Below, one piece after another: positions 46,013 to 57,096 of a stretch of DNA of 64,000 bases (position 1 is its first letter; each line of letters opens with the position of its first letter). Below the pieces are notes generated by a model. It was not told the DNA's origin, did not search any database, and saw only the letters and a list, made by a program, of their open reading frames with translations. A program made the translations under genes and the position numbers. The stretch is from CAWAVN01 sp963844315. GTDB lineage: Bacteria > Planctomycetota > Planctomycetia > Planctomycetales > Planctomycetaceae. Location of the stretch: assembly GCA_963844315.1 (NCBI GenBank), contig CAWJOC010000024.1, forward strand, positions 1-64,000. Reading direction: 5' to 3'.

Positions 46013-46082
46013 GCCCGCGTCAGCGGGCTGATAACTTCAAGGGACCATGAACAACTCGTGAAATCATGGGGCTGACGCGGGC
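46013..46082. repeat. Intergenic inverted repeat
   Basis: GCCCGCGTCAGC (46013-46024) and GCTGACGCGGGC (46071-46082) are perfect inverted copies, sharing the GGGCTGACGC core with the element at 26406-26593. Confidence 0.75.
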
Positions 46083-46129
46083 ACCGCCCGAAGGGTGGTC
46101 TGCTCGCCATGGCACGATATGATTGAGAG

Positions 46130-47549
46130 ATGTCCAAATCCCGAATCCAAACGCGACTCAATAGCCGGTTGTCCGCTGTGGCGACGCCGGTGGCGCTCGT
46201 CGGCAGGGACCGCAAGGTGTTGTTCTTCAACCAGGGCTTCGAGCGGCTGACAGGTTGGGATGCGGCCTTGGTCGTCGGTTCCACTTGCGAATACACCACC
46301 GAAGGCGATCCGCAATCCGTCCGGGCGCTTCTGGGAAGCTTGTGCCCGCCGCCGGGGGTGTTTGAAGGAGAGACGGCCCTTGCCCCAGCGTTCTTGCCCC
46401 GGCAAAGCGGAGATCCCATCGCCCAAACGCTCCGGCACGTTCCCTTGCTGGATGACACCGGAGAGGTCGATTGCGTTTTGGTCCTCGCCGGCGAGATCAA
46501 ACACACGCCGATTGAGGCCGGGACCTCGCCGCTTTCGCAGTTGCACGCCCAACTCACGAACCTGCGGGCGGAACTGCGGAAGCGGTTTGGGATCAGCACC
46601 ATCATCGCCCATTCGGGTCCCATGCTCCGCGTGGTCCAGCAGGTGCAGTTGGCCCTCCAGGGAAACACGGCCGCTCGTCCTGGAAGGCGAACCCGGCACG
46701 GGCAAGGAGCACATCGCCCGCGTGATCCATCACGAAATCACCCGCGGTCTGCCTCCGGGCAGCGAACTGCACGCGGGGGCGTTTGTGCCCTTGGATTGCG
46801 CGAAGATGCTGCCGATTGATTTGAAGCGCACATTGCGGCGGCTGTTTCGGGCGGCGGGCGATGAAGAGAGCCAGGCCTCGCCTTTGCCGGGCGGCGTTCC
46901 TGGCACGGTGTATTTGCAGAACGTGGACGCCATGCCCCGGGACGTGCAAGAATTGGTCGTCACTTCATTTTCGGAGCGGGACAAGGAACTCCGGCTGATG
47001 GCGGGCACATCGAAGAGTCTGGAAGCTCTGGTCACTTCCGATCACATGCGGGCGGATTTTTTCTATCGGATTTCGCCCTTGCGAATCTCGCTGCCGCCCT
47101 TACGAAACCGCCCGGAGGATTTTCCGCTGTTGGCGCAGGCGTTTTTGGAACGGCAGAACGTGGGAGCGGAAAAACAATTCGAAGGCTATAGTGAAGAGGT
47201 CTGGCAGGAATTTCGCGAATACAACTGGCCGGGCAACTTGGATGAACTCGCCATCGTTATCGAAGAAGCCCGAAACGCCTCTCAAGGTGTGGTGATCGGC
47301 AAGAACGATTTGCCGTTCCGCTTTCGCATGGGCCGGGACGGGCAATCCGTCGGCCCGCGCATCGAACCAAACATCCGCCCCTTGGAGCCGTATTTGGAAC
47401 AAATCGAGCGCGAGCAAATCGAAATGGCGCTCCAACAAGCCAAATACAACAAGCAAAAAACCGCCGATCTGTTGGGCCTGACCCGCGCCAAACTCTATCG
47501 CCGGATGGAAGCCTTGGACATTGCGGATGATGAAGCAGAAGGATCATAG
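46130..47549 (+). CDS. NtrC-like regulator with PAS, degenerate AAA+ and Fis-type HTH (one frameshift)
   Basis: About 472 residues. PAS-like N-terminus (TPVALVGRDRKVLFFNQGFE, RLTGWDAALVVGSTC), then a shift near 46680 into an AAA+ module: VLEGEPGTGKEHIARVIHHE (Walker A), PLPGGVPGTVYLQNVDAMPR at the Walker B position, FFYRISPLRISLPPLRNRPE, YNWPGNLDELAIVIEEARNA and a Fis-like HTH (MALQQAKYNKQKTADLLGLT). Compared with true sigma-54 activators it lacks the GAFTGA loop, and the Walker B acidic pair (normally LDEI) reads LQNV. ATP hydrolysis and sigma-54 remodelling are therefore doubtful; it may work as a ligand-sensing DNA-binding protein. Confidence 0.8.
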
Positions 47550-47591
47550 ATTTCACTTTTGGATAGGCGTTTTTCCGCCATGCTTCGCGGT

Positions 47592-48991
47592 TCATAGTTT
47601 TTGGCGTTCAACAGTCTTCTGTCTATGGTCCAACAACTTCCGCGTCCAGTCGTTTTGAAAGACGCCTTGGGGATCAAACTCCTGGCACACCTCTTGAAAC
47701 TCGCCGAAGCGGTCGTAAAGCGCAGCGAGCGCCTCGGCTTCCAAGGGGCATAACTTTCCCCAATGGGGATGCGCCTGGAAGCGTTTCGCCATCCCCACGG
47801 CGAGAAACCGCATCACCTGGAAAAACCCATCGCGGCGGGAAATGTTTTCATAGCTGATCAGGCTGATGGCATACCAGGATTCGCTGCCGCCGCTGGACAT
47901 GGAGATCAAGGTGTCATCGGGCACGATCCGCCGGACGCAAATCGGATAGTGATGCGTGTAACAGCCCAACAGGTCTTTTTCCAGCAGCGTTTGCGATTCG
48001 CCCGCCGCGTGGATCAAGACGGACTGGACGAAGTTCAGCGAATCTTCCAAGTCGGACGCTCGGACGAAAAGTTCCATTTCGATGTGCCGGAAGATTTCGT
48101 GCTCCATCACCAACATCGATGACGAACGGTCGATCATGCGCCAACCGCGGATTGCCAATTTGGGCAGAACGTGCCGGTACAGAAACCTTGCAAGCCGTGG
48201 GCTTCTGAGGAATCGCACCGCCGAATACAAAAGCACGTGCATGCCCACATCAATGTTCAAGAACCAATACGCCCGGTAGAGCTTAGCCAGCCATGAACGC
48301 GGGTCTGTGGTTTCCCGGCGGTGTTGGGCTTGGTAGTTCCACTTCCAGGGGATGAGAAAAAATTGTTGCAGCGGATACTCTTTTTCCGCCACGATGACTT
48401 CCTGCAAAGTGTCGTACTGCCGCAATTGCTCCTCGACGTGGTATTGCTTTCGGCAGGAGATCGTGACGCGGAGCAGCACGCCCAAACATCCCAGCGAGCA
48501 GCGGGCGGCTTCGAGTTCCCTTCCGCTGGAGATCTCCCGAATGACCGCATGCCCGTTTGCTTGTCGTAACAGGCCATCCGCGCGGCCTGAACGTAATGCG
48601 AAATCGAATGCCGGCCCGATCCGTGCGTGCCGGTGGAAATGGCCCCGGCGATGGACTGCTCGGTAATCAGCCCGATGGCAGGCAGCGTCCATCCGCCTTG
48701 GCTTTCGAGTTCCTTGAGCACCTGCTTGATCTGACAACCCGCCCCGACAATCGCCCGGTCTTCGCCATGCTCGTTCACCACTTTGACCGACCGGAGTTCC
48801 CGCAAGTCGAGCAGCACGCCCTGTGTTTCGGTCGCCTGGCTCCAAGAGTGGAGCCTTCCCATCACGCGAATCGGCTGGCCTTTGTGCCGATTGAGAATGT
48901 CAAGGATTTCCTCCTCCGAACGGGGCGTGTAAAAGGCGGCGGGTGTGAATCGCAAGTTTCCGCCGAAGTTTTCGATCCGCCGCGTGCCCAC
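47592..48991 (-). CDS. FAD-linked oxidase of the sugar-lactone oxidase (ALO) family (one frameshift)
   Basis: About 466 residues. The N-terminal FAD domain reads RFTPAAFYTPRSEEEILDIL, IRVMGRLHSWSQATETQGVL, VVNEHGEDRAIVGAGCQIKQ and GLITEQSIAGAISTGTHGSG. A shift near 48560 joins the substrate half: VIREISSGRELEAARCSLGC, LRVTISCRKQYHVEEQLRQY, MRFLAVGMAKRFQAHPHWGK and the end CQEFDPQGVFQNDWTRKLL. The VAO fold and the final D-P.G.F.N.W are typical of D-arabinono-1,4-lactone and L-gulono-lactone oxidases. The substrate is not known. It converges with the NtrC-like gene. Confidence 0.82.
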
Positions 48992-49035
48992 AAATGACCT
49001 CCCCTGGATGCGACCTTGGCAGACCGGACATTGGC

Positions 49036-49530
49036 CTACGATAGCTCAATCGATTTAACGATGTTGTCGAATTGGTCGGACCAGCGAGATGTTTGCTCCG
49101 GAAGCATTTTGCATGTCATGAGGTAGGCCCAGTCATCATACACGAGGAAATACTGCTTGTTGGTGAAAACACAATTCGACAAGGGAGCATCATAGGTCAG
49201 GGAACCCACAGGTTGACCATTGACTTCAAATTCGCGAATCTCCCGTTCGACATAGCCGCTTTGATGGTTTTGCAAATAGATGACATTTCCCGCCAAGAAG
49301 TCCTTTGAGGAGTCGTGCTTGGCGGGACTTCGCGACACAAAAAAGTGGGGTTGGATTTCGTCGCGTCCGATTTCGGGAGCAGCACCGACAAATAGAACCT
49401 CTGCCGAGGGTTCCCAAACCTGCCACCCAACTGGCATGACCAGGGAAAGGTGGTCGTCGATTCGATGTCGAGTATCCACTTTGTGTTTTCTCAAAGTGAA
49501 TCTCATGATCGACAAAAATCGCTTCAACAT
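49036..49530 (-). CDS. Hypothetical protein, DcrB/DUF1795-like
   Basis: 164 residues. ATG 49530 has GGAG 8 bases upstream; an internal ATG at 49506 is an alternative. The product reads DDHLSLVMPVGWQVWEPSAE, then HFFVSRSPAKHDSSKDFLAG, FEVNGQPVGSLTYDAPLSNC, QYFLVYDDWAYLMTCKMLPE and a final DQFDNIVKSIELS. A leading M-P..W strand, a G.P...L turn and an F..I..S..L end recall the PsbP/DcrB/DUF1795 fold, but this is from pattern only. No signal peptide or span is seen. Function unknown. Confidence 0.5.
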   Translation of the reverse strand: MLKRFLSIMRFTLRKHKVDTRHRIDDHLSLVMPVGWQVWEPSAEVLFVGAAPEIGRDEIQPHFFVSRSPAKHDSSKDFLAGNVIYLQNHQSGYVEREIREFEVNGQPVGSLTYDAPLSNCVFTNKQYFLVYDDWAYLMTCKMLPEQTSRWSDQFDNIVKSIELS

Positions 49531-49573
49531 TCGCGAAAACTCCGTGAATCCACCAACAACGAACTCCGTTGGC

Positions 49574-50338
49574 TTAATGATAATACGGATGGTTCGCCGT
49601 GCCGATTTCGAGGCGGGGGAGTTTTAGCTCCAGGAGTTCGTGGATCACCTGCTCGCGAAACGCCGCCTTGATGTGGATGGCCACCACGGTGACTTCCGTG
49701 TTGAGCTTCCGGTATTCGGCGAGGAACATCTCCGGCGTCAAGTGCTTGGAGACCTTGGCCAGCCATTCCATCGCGTTCGGGAAGCTGGCTTCCAGGTACA
49801 CGGCTTTGAGCTTGGGGTTTTGGTTGGCGAGTTCCCAAATGCGGTCGGTCGGTCCGCTGTCGCAACCGAAGACCACGGCGGATTGCGCATCCTCCACGAT
49901 AAAACCCAGCGTGGGCACGATATGGTCCACGGCGACGGCGGTGATGGTCAAATCCCCGAGCGTGATTTGGTCGCCAGCATCAAAAGGTTTGAGATCCAGA
50001 AACGGGGTTTCGATTTTGCCCAAGGCAATGAAGTTGGGCCAGACCCGGTTATTGAACACATCGTCCTGGAGGCATTCCAGCACGGGGGGATTGCCGAAGA
50101 TCGTGGGGCAATTCGGCCCCGGTTCATAAACGTTCTCGACGAAAAGCGGCAGACTGGCGATGTGGTCCGAATGGGAATGGGACAGGAAGACGTGCTTGAT
50201 GTCCCTTTGCACCTTGAGCGGCCAGGCGAAGCCGAGACACCCCGCATCAATCGCGACGACGTCGTTGATGATGTACGAAATCGCGTATTGCTGCGAGACC
50301 TGTCCGCCAATGGATGATCCGAGTATGTTGACTTTCAC
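49574..50338 (-). CDS. Class II cyclic-nucleotide phosphodiesterase-like metallo-beta-lactamase fold
   Basis: About 254 residues from GTG 50338 (VKVNILGSSIGGQ); a TTG at 50383 is an alternative. Metal motif HVFLSHSHSDHIASLPLFVE (HxHxDH), second-shell histidine VAVDHIVPTLGFIV, then VVFGCDSGPTDRIWELANQN, LKAVYLEASFPNAMEWLAKV, SKHLTPEMFLAEYRKL and VVAIHIKAAFREQVIHELL. The SFPN....HLTP segment and the late HIK are typical of class II phosphodiesterases that cleave cAMP, and the upstream gene on the same strand is a nucleotide cyclase, so a cAMP turnover pair is likely. Confidence 0.78.
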   Translation of the reverse strand: MKVNILGSSIGGQVSQQYAISYIINDVVAIDAGCLGFAWPLKVQRDIKHVFLSHSHSDHIASLPLFVENVYEPGPNCPTIFGNPPVLECLQDDVFNNRVWPNFIALGKIETPFLDLKPFDAGDQITLGDLTITAVAVDHIVPTLGFIVEDAQSAVVFGCDSGPTDRIWELANQNPKLKAVYLEASFPNAMEWLAKVSKHLTPEMFLAEYRKLNTEVTVVAIHIKAAFREQVIHELLELKLPRLEIGTANHPYYH

Positions 50339-50452
50339 AAGCGGGATGCACTTTCTCGTCAAGCACCGGGAAACGTCCTCCAAGACGCGGGGTTCATGTC
50401 AGGTTGTCGACTGTCGGCTTATAGGCTGTAGGAAGAAATGAGCAAGCGGAAT

Positions 50453-50512
50453 GGGTGGCATGCTCATCGCTTTGGATGAGCATGCTCACGCAAAGCCGTG
50501 AGCATGCCACCC
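50453..50512. repeat. Intergenic inverted-repeat element, 60 bases
   Basis: GGGTGGCATGCTCA and TGAGCATGCCACCC form the ends; a third GAGCATGCTCA palindrome sits in the middle. It lies between the cyclase and phosphodiesterase genes. The remainder of 50339-50624 holds only short diverged CTGTAGG-type repeats. Confidence 0.8.
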
Positions 50513-50624
50513 ACCGATTGTCCGCGGTCGGTTGGAATTTGGCTGCAAGTCTCCCATTCTCCCCCTCTGGTTTTCCTACGGTCTACAGCCTATAGCCTAC
50601 CGCCTCTTCTTATATATCGGAAAC

Positions 50625-52470
50625 CTATTTCGCCAGCAACGAGAAAACTCCGTCCCAACGCGGTGGGGGGGTGTAGTCGTGAATGGCAATCATCAGGATC
50701 AGAAAATGTTTACAGGGATCTTCCGAGGGCAGCGAATGCAAGAGTTGTTTGGCCTCTTCCCAATCTCCCCGCGAGATCAATTCGACCGCGCCCTCGAAGT
50801 CGGCCAGGTGCTGGTCGCTGATTGTCGGATCGACTTCCACCGGAAGCAGCAGTTCGTAAACCGTGGTGGACTGCTCCATGCCTTTGGGGCGGAACTGGCC
50901 GAGTTTTCTCGAGCGGCCTTCGGATCGGGGCAGATGCTCCTTGACGTATTCCCCGGTCACGGCGTCCAAGAGAATCCCGGATTTGATTTGGCGGGCCATG
51001 CTCCTGAGCCTTGATCCCAAGTTGACAACATGGCCGAACACACCCATTTTGCACTGGTCCTCGGTGCCGATTTGCCCGGCGAGACCCGGTCCGTGGGCGA
51101 TGCCGCAAATCAGCCGGGTTTGTTTCAGTTCGGCTCGCTCCAATTGGCCCCGCCGCATGGCGAGCGCGGTCCGGCAGGCGGGGAGGGGGCCATCATTCGT
51201 GGGCACGGGCCAGCCCCAAAACGACATGCAGGCATCCCCTTGAAAATCCGCCATCACGCCTTGGTGCGTGAAGATGCTGCCGCTCATCACCTGGAAATTC
51301 TGCTCGACGGTTTTGGAGAGTTCCGCAAGGCCCGCGTTCGTTACACAGCGCCTCTGGGGACTTTCGCGAATGGCCGGCGGCGGGTTTCGAAGCCGGCAGC
51401 AGGGGGGTGGAATGCGAATTTCGTCCCTCCGCCGTTCCGCGATACTGGCAGAACAAGACGGAGATGTCGTTTTCGCGGGGCCTGAGCATCGAATCCCCGC
51501 CCACGCCGGAAAGATGGTCCCTAATGGCCGGCGGAAAGAATTGCTTTCGCCCTTCCTTGCGGCTTTCGAGAAGCCTTAAATCCTTTAAGGCCCCGATGAA
51601 CTGGGCCAAAAGCTCCACGAACCTTAGTTCCTCGTGCAGTTCCTCCCGGCCTTCCAGGATCGGCAATTGCTCGCAATCCAAAAACCCGGACATGTAAAGA
51701 CACCAGCCCCAACTCGCTTCCTGGGTAATCATCGGCACGCAGAACGTCCAATCGAAAACGTCCGACTGCGTATACAACATGCCGGTTCCCGATCCGGGGT
51801 TGGAGCCGTCCGCGTTCCACAGATGAATCAGCGACTGCTGCCGTTGAAGGCACTCTTTGACGATGGTGCGGCTGATTTGAAAATTGCTGCTTTCAGGCTT
51901 TCGGCTGTCCCAGCACAGGCTGCGCAGGTGCGTGGGCGTGCCCGATTCCATGCCCATCAAGTGCAAGACCGCTGCGGTATCGACGCGGGGCAACGTCTCC
52001 AAAACAATGCCGACCACGCACCGCGCGAACTCTTCGTCCGTAGTGGATGTCGCGATCGTCCGGGGCAACTTGGACAGCACCTCAAGCCAACGGCTGGGGG
52101 TTTGAAAGCCCCCGTCGGAGAGCATCTCCAATCCCGAATTGTTGATCGGCCAAGGCGGGTCCGCAACCACTTGCGGGACCTCGAACCGGAACGTGGTTTT
52201 CCCAATCTGAAATTCCTCGCCCAGGTCCATTTCGAAATCCGGACAGGCCCGTCCCCGGTACACGATGTCATTCCGGCCCGTGTCCAGTTTTCGCACCTGA
52301 AGCTTTTCGCCGGACCAGCGGATCTGGGCATGGCGGCGGGAAATCAAAAGGTCCCAAGGCACCGCCAAATCCGCCCGCTCGCCACGGCCCAATACCATCG
52401 CGCTCCGCTCGGCCAGCGGCAGTCGAAGTTGCTGCGAATCGTGGATTCCCTTGACGACCAACTCAGCCAT
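50625..52470 (-). CDS. FHA-GAF-class III nucleotide cyclase (frameshifts)
   Basis: About 614 residues from ATG 52470. FHA domain (residues about 8-95: MVLGRGERADLAVPWDLLIS, RRHAQIRW), then a GAF-like region (TTDEEFARCVVGIVLETLPR, FCVPMITQEASWGWCLYMSG), then a class III cyclase. In the catalytic part DISVLFCQYRG is followed by shifts near 51430 and 51290, then VMADFQGDACMSFWGWP and ICGIAHGPGLAGQIG, ending VFSLLAK at 50625. The first metal-binding aspartate (normally LFxDxRG) appears to be glutamine; the second (GDA) is kept. The FHA part suggests control by phosphopeptide binding. Confidence 0.78.
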
Positions 52471-52619
52471 GAACTTTCCAGAATGGAGTCTTGCGGACGA
52501 ACGCCCCACGGCATCGGACCAACCGGCATTTTACCCGAAAACTCCGACAGGTGAACCTTGGGTAGGGAAAAATCCCAGTTGAATCTCCCCTTTGAATTTA
52601 AGCGGTAATCTAAGAAAGT

Positions 52620-52678
52620 GATTGCTGATTTTTGAAGGACGAAGTCAATCCCACTTCAAAAATCAAAAATCAGCAATC
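52620..52678. repeat. Dispersed inverted repeat, family 3, copy B
   Basis: GATTGCTGATTTTTGAAG pairs with CTTCAAAAATC...AGCAATC, the right arm carrying an extra AAAAATC unit. Related to 30848-30915. It lies in the 317-base gap between the divergent cyclase and PQQ-propeller genes. Confidence 0.8.
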
Positions 52679-52787
52679 GACAATCATCAATCAAAACAAT
52701 CGCGACTGGGATTGAGCCTCTCCACGTTCGCCAACTTCGTGGTGATAGAGTATCATAAATTCCACGCTTTTTGCCTGGAGGATTTTT

Positions 52788-55700
52788 ATGTCGCTGCCGC
52801 CTTTGCTATTCGCTGTTTGTCCTGATGGGTTTGTTGGCCTTCCGCCCGGCTTTCGCGGGGGATTGGCCGATGTGGCGGCACGATGCCGGTCGTGGCGGGG
52901 TTTCCCCGGAAGCGCTTCCGGAAACGTTGCATCTGCATTGGCAACGGGAACTTCCCACGCCCAAACCCGCCTGGCCCGAATCGCAAACGAAACTCCAGTT
53001 TGACGGTTCCTATCAGCCGGTGGTCCTGGGCCAGAGGATGTTTATCGGCTCGACCATCAGCGACAGCATCACTGCGTATGAGACGCGGACCGGCAAGGAA
53101 CTCTGGCGGTTTTATACCGAAGGCCCTGTGCGATTCGCTCCCGTCTCTGCCAATGGCAAAGTCTATGCCGTCAGCGATGATGGGCATCTTTATTGCCTCG
53201 ATGCCGCGACGGGAAAACTGGCGTGGAAAGTCAACGGCGGCCCGGCGAAGCGGCTCATCATCGGCAACGACCGGCTGGTATCCACCTGGCCCGCGCGGGG
53301 TGGCGTGGTGTTGGCGGATGGGGTGCTATATTTCACCGCCAGCATTTGGCCCTCAATGGGGATTTTCATCCATGCCGTCGATGCCGAGACTGGAAAAATC
53401 CTCTGGACCAACAGCGAAACCGGCGCGCTCTACACCGTGCATCCGCATGGAGCGGCGTCGTTCGGCTCCATCGTGCCGCAGGGTTATCTCGCGGTGGCGG
53501 GGGATTATCTGGTCGTCCCCGGCGGACGTTCGCTGCCCGCCGTGTTTGACAAAAAAACCGGCAAGCTCGTGCATTTCAATTTCGGCGGCAAGTCGAGCGG
53601 CGGGTTTGAAGTCATGGCCGCCGGCGACGCTTTTTGGGTCGGCGGGGAACTCTTCCAATTGCAGACTGGCAAACGCCTCGCCGGGATGGAAGCCGACCTG
53701 ATGACCGCCGAAGGCTCGTTCGCCATTGCCAGCGGCCATCTTCAGGTGCAATCGCTCGATGGCGAAATCAAATCGGAAACCACCACCGACCGCAAAGGCC
53801 AAAAGCAAGAGACCGTAACGTTCACACCCAAAGAGAAGCAATCGCTTCCGCTGGATTCGAAACTCTCGGGAAGCCTCTTCTGCCGGGCGGGAGACCGATT
53901 GTATCTGGCAGGCAACAAACAAATCGCGGCCGTGGACATTTCCAAGGCCGCCTTGAAAGCCGCTTGGACGTTGCCCTTTGAGGAAACGCCCAGCGTGATG
54001 CTCGCCGCCGATGACCGGCTGTTCGTCGTCACGGAAAGCAACAAGCTGTATTGCTTTGGCCCCGGCACTCCAGAGGTTATTGTGCATGCGTTGCGGGAAG
54101 CCCCATTGCCCAAAGCGGACGAGAAATGGGCCGCCAAGAGCGAGTTGTTCGATACGCTCTCGAACATGAGGACGGGTTACGCGGTGGCGCTGGGCATCGG
54201 CAGCGGCGGGTTGATTGAAGAACTCGTCCGGTATTCCGAACGCCACATTATCGTCGTCGATCGCGATGCGGAAAAAATCGACCGCTTCCGAAATCAAATG
54301 GACGCTCTCGGCCAATATGGGACTCGTGTCACGGCCCTTTTGGGCGATCCCTTGAACGTCCCACTTCCGCCGTACTTCGCCGATTTGATGATGATGGAGG
54401 ACGAGCAATTGACGGCAAGGCTCCTCAAACCGGAGGCGCTCGCTCACGTCTTTCAATCGCTCAGGCCCTATGGTGCAGCGTTGTACGTTCCTTCATCGGA
54501 GGCGCAACACGCTGCGTTTCAAAACATTCTCGATCAACACGCGGACAAGTTCGCCGGGGCGACATTGAAACGTCAAGGACGGTTGTCCTTGATCCGCCGG
54601 GAAGGGCCGTTGCCCAACTCCGGCGAGTGGACTCACCAATACGGCGATGCCGCCAACAGCGTGGTCTCGAAGGATCAACTCGTGAAAGCTCCGCTGGGAG
54701 TTTTGTGGTTCGGCGGGCCGTCGAACGATAAAGTTCTGCCAAGGCACGGGCATGGCCCTTCGCCCCAAGTGGCGGGCGGGCGGTTGGTGATCGAAGGCCC
54801 AGACATGCTCCGGGCGGTCGATGTTTACACGGGCCGCGTGCATTGGGAAAAAGACCTGCCCGGCGTGGGCGAATACTATAACGTCACCAAGCACTTCAGC
54901 GGCGCGGGCGAAGTCGGCAGCAATTATGTCACGCTGAGCGACCGGGTGTACGTGATCCACGAAAACAAAATCCTGGAACTGGATGCCGAGGATGGCGAAA
55001 CGCTGCATGCCTACGAACTCCCCGCCGAAGCCGATCAGAAAACCCCGCCAACCTGGGGCTTTCTGGCTTCGGAGAATGGACGCTTGGTGGCAACCTCCAG
55101 CCCGGTGAAAGTCGAAGGCACGGACGATGCCCCGAGCGCCGCTGTCGCGACCATTCCGATAGGCTTTACCGCGATCGTCAAACCCAACTCTGAATGGAGC
55201 TACCTCGCCGGGGATGATCCCGAATCCGATTGGACCAAGCCCGATTACGCCGCCAAGAACTGGAAGCAAGGCAAGGCCGGTTTTGGTTACGGCGACGATG
55301 ACGACAAGACGGTCCTCAAGGACATGCAACTGCGTTACTCCCGCGTTTACATCCGCAAGGAACTCGACGGCGGGGAATTAAAAGGCCGCAAAGAGGTTTC
55401 CCTCGCCATCAACTACGACGATGCTTTCATCGCCTATCTGAACGGCCAGGAAATCCTCCGACAAGGCGTGGGCAAAGGCAGCGGAAAGTCGGCCGCCAAT
55501 TTCGAGTCGCACGAAATCAAGGGTTATGAAACCTTCCCCATCGCCAACATTCAGAAGCTCATTCAGCCCGGCAAGAACGTCCTGGCGATTGAAGGCCATA
55601 ATGACGGCCTGACCAGCAGCGACTTCAGTTTGGATCCGTACTTGATCGCCTCCAGCGAAACGGCTTCGCCTGCCGAAGACAAACCGGCCGAGGTCGCATC

Positions 55701-57053
55701 GGAAGCCAAGCCCATTGATGACCTGTTGCAATCCGCCGACAAGGCTTCTTCCAGCCGAAGGCTCGTGGTGTTCGATGCCAAAACGCGCAAGGAGCTTTGG
55801 AGCCGGGAGGCGGTTTATAGTTTTCGGCACAATGCGATTGCCGTGACGAAAGACCGCGTGTATTGCATCGACAGCTTAAGTCCCGACCAGCTTCAGCAAC
55901 TCAAACGCCGGGGTCTAAAGAACACCGGCCAGCCCCGGTTGTTGGCTCTTGATGCCCAATCTGGCGAAGAAATTTGGAGCAGCAGCCAAGACGTGTTCGG
56001 CACGTTTTTGAACTACTCCGCCGAGCATGATGTGCTGCTCCAAGCGGGCAGTGCCTACCGCGACCGGGCTTCGGATGAAGTCGGCGAAGGCATGGTCGCC
56101 TACAACGGAACAACTGGCGAAGTGCTTTGGAAAGATCTCAAACTGACCTATAACGGCCCCTGCCTTTTGTGGCGGGACAAGATCATCACCAACGGAGCCA
56201 GCGGGTTTCAGTTGAACCTTTTGGACGGCCAAAAAACGGGCTGGAAGTTCAGCCGGATGTATGGCTGCAACACCGTCCTCGGCAGCGAGCATCTGTTGAC
56301 GTTCCGCTCCGGGGCGGCGGGATTCTGCGATTTGACGGGCGACAGCGGCACGGGGAACTTGGGCGGCTTCCGCTCCAGTTGCACCTCGAACCTGATCGCC
56401 GCCGACGGCGTGTTGAACGCTCCCGATTACACGCGGACTTGCGTGTGTGCCTATCAGAACCAAACCTCCGTCGCCTGGATCCATCTGCCCGACGCGGACG
56501 CTTGGACGTTCAGTTCGCTTTCGGAAACGGATGACCTCAAGCAAATCGGCCTCAATCTCGCGTGCCGGGCGATAGGCGGGCGGATTCGGGAACATTGTGG
56601 TTCGACTATCCCAGCCAAGGCGGGCCGTCGCCGGAGTTTGATGTGTCCCTCGAACCCACGACGGTCCAATGGTTCAGCCGGCATGCTTCCACCATTCAGG
56701 GCGAATCCTCTTGGATTACCGCATCCGGCGGCGAGGGCCTCCGAAAGCTCACTTGGGATCTGCCGGAGGGTTTGAGCAATCAACAAGCCTGGACGGTGCG
56801 GCTGTATTTTGCGGAACCGGAGGAACTCCAGGCGAACGACCGGGTGTTTTCCATCAAATTGCAAAACCAGACCGTCGCCGCCGAGTGCGACATTCTCCAA
56901 GAAGTGGGCGGTGCTCGCCGCACGCTTGTCAAAGAGTTTCCGGGCATCAAACCCGCGCGGGAGCTCACCGTGGAACTTTTGCCCGTCAAAGGATCCTCGC
57001 GGGAGCCGATCTTGTGCGGCGTGGAAATTCTGCCCGCAAAAACATCGCCGTAA
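52788..57053 (+). CDS. Secreted PQQ-propeller protein with embedded methyltransferase-like and malectin-like domains (frameshifts)
   Basis: About 1,420 residues. ATG 52788 has GGAGG upstream; a shift near 52812 joins the signal peptide (LFVLMGLLAFRPAFA) to GDWPMWRHDAGRGGVSPEAL. PQQ/BamB-type repeats follow (LWRFYTEGPVRFAPVSANGK, LYCLDAATGKLAWKV). Residues about 460-560 read GYAVALGIGSGGLIEELVRY, IIVVDRDAEKIDRFRNQMD and VTALLGDPLNVPLPPYFADL, a Rossmann methyltransferase-like fold. More propeller, a jelly-roll at about 800-950 (WSYLAGDDPESDW, INYDDAFIAYLNGQEI), more PQQ repeats, a shift near 56570 and a malectin-like end (WTVRLYFAEPEELQANDRVF). The role is unknown. Confidence 0.8.
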
Positions 57054-57096
57054 AGTTTGGAGTCGCAGGATTTATTCTGAACAGGGCCTGAAGATC

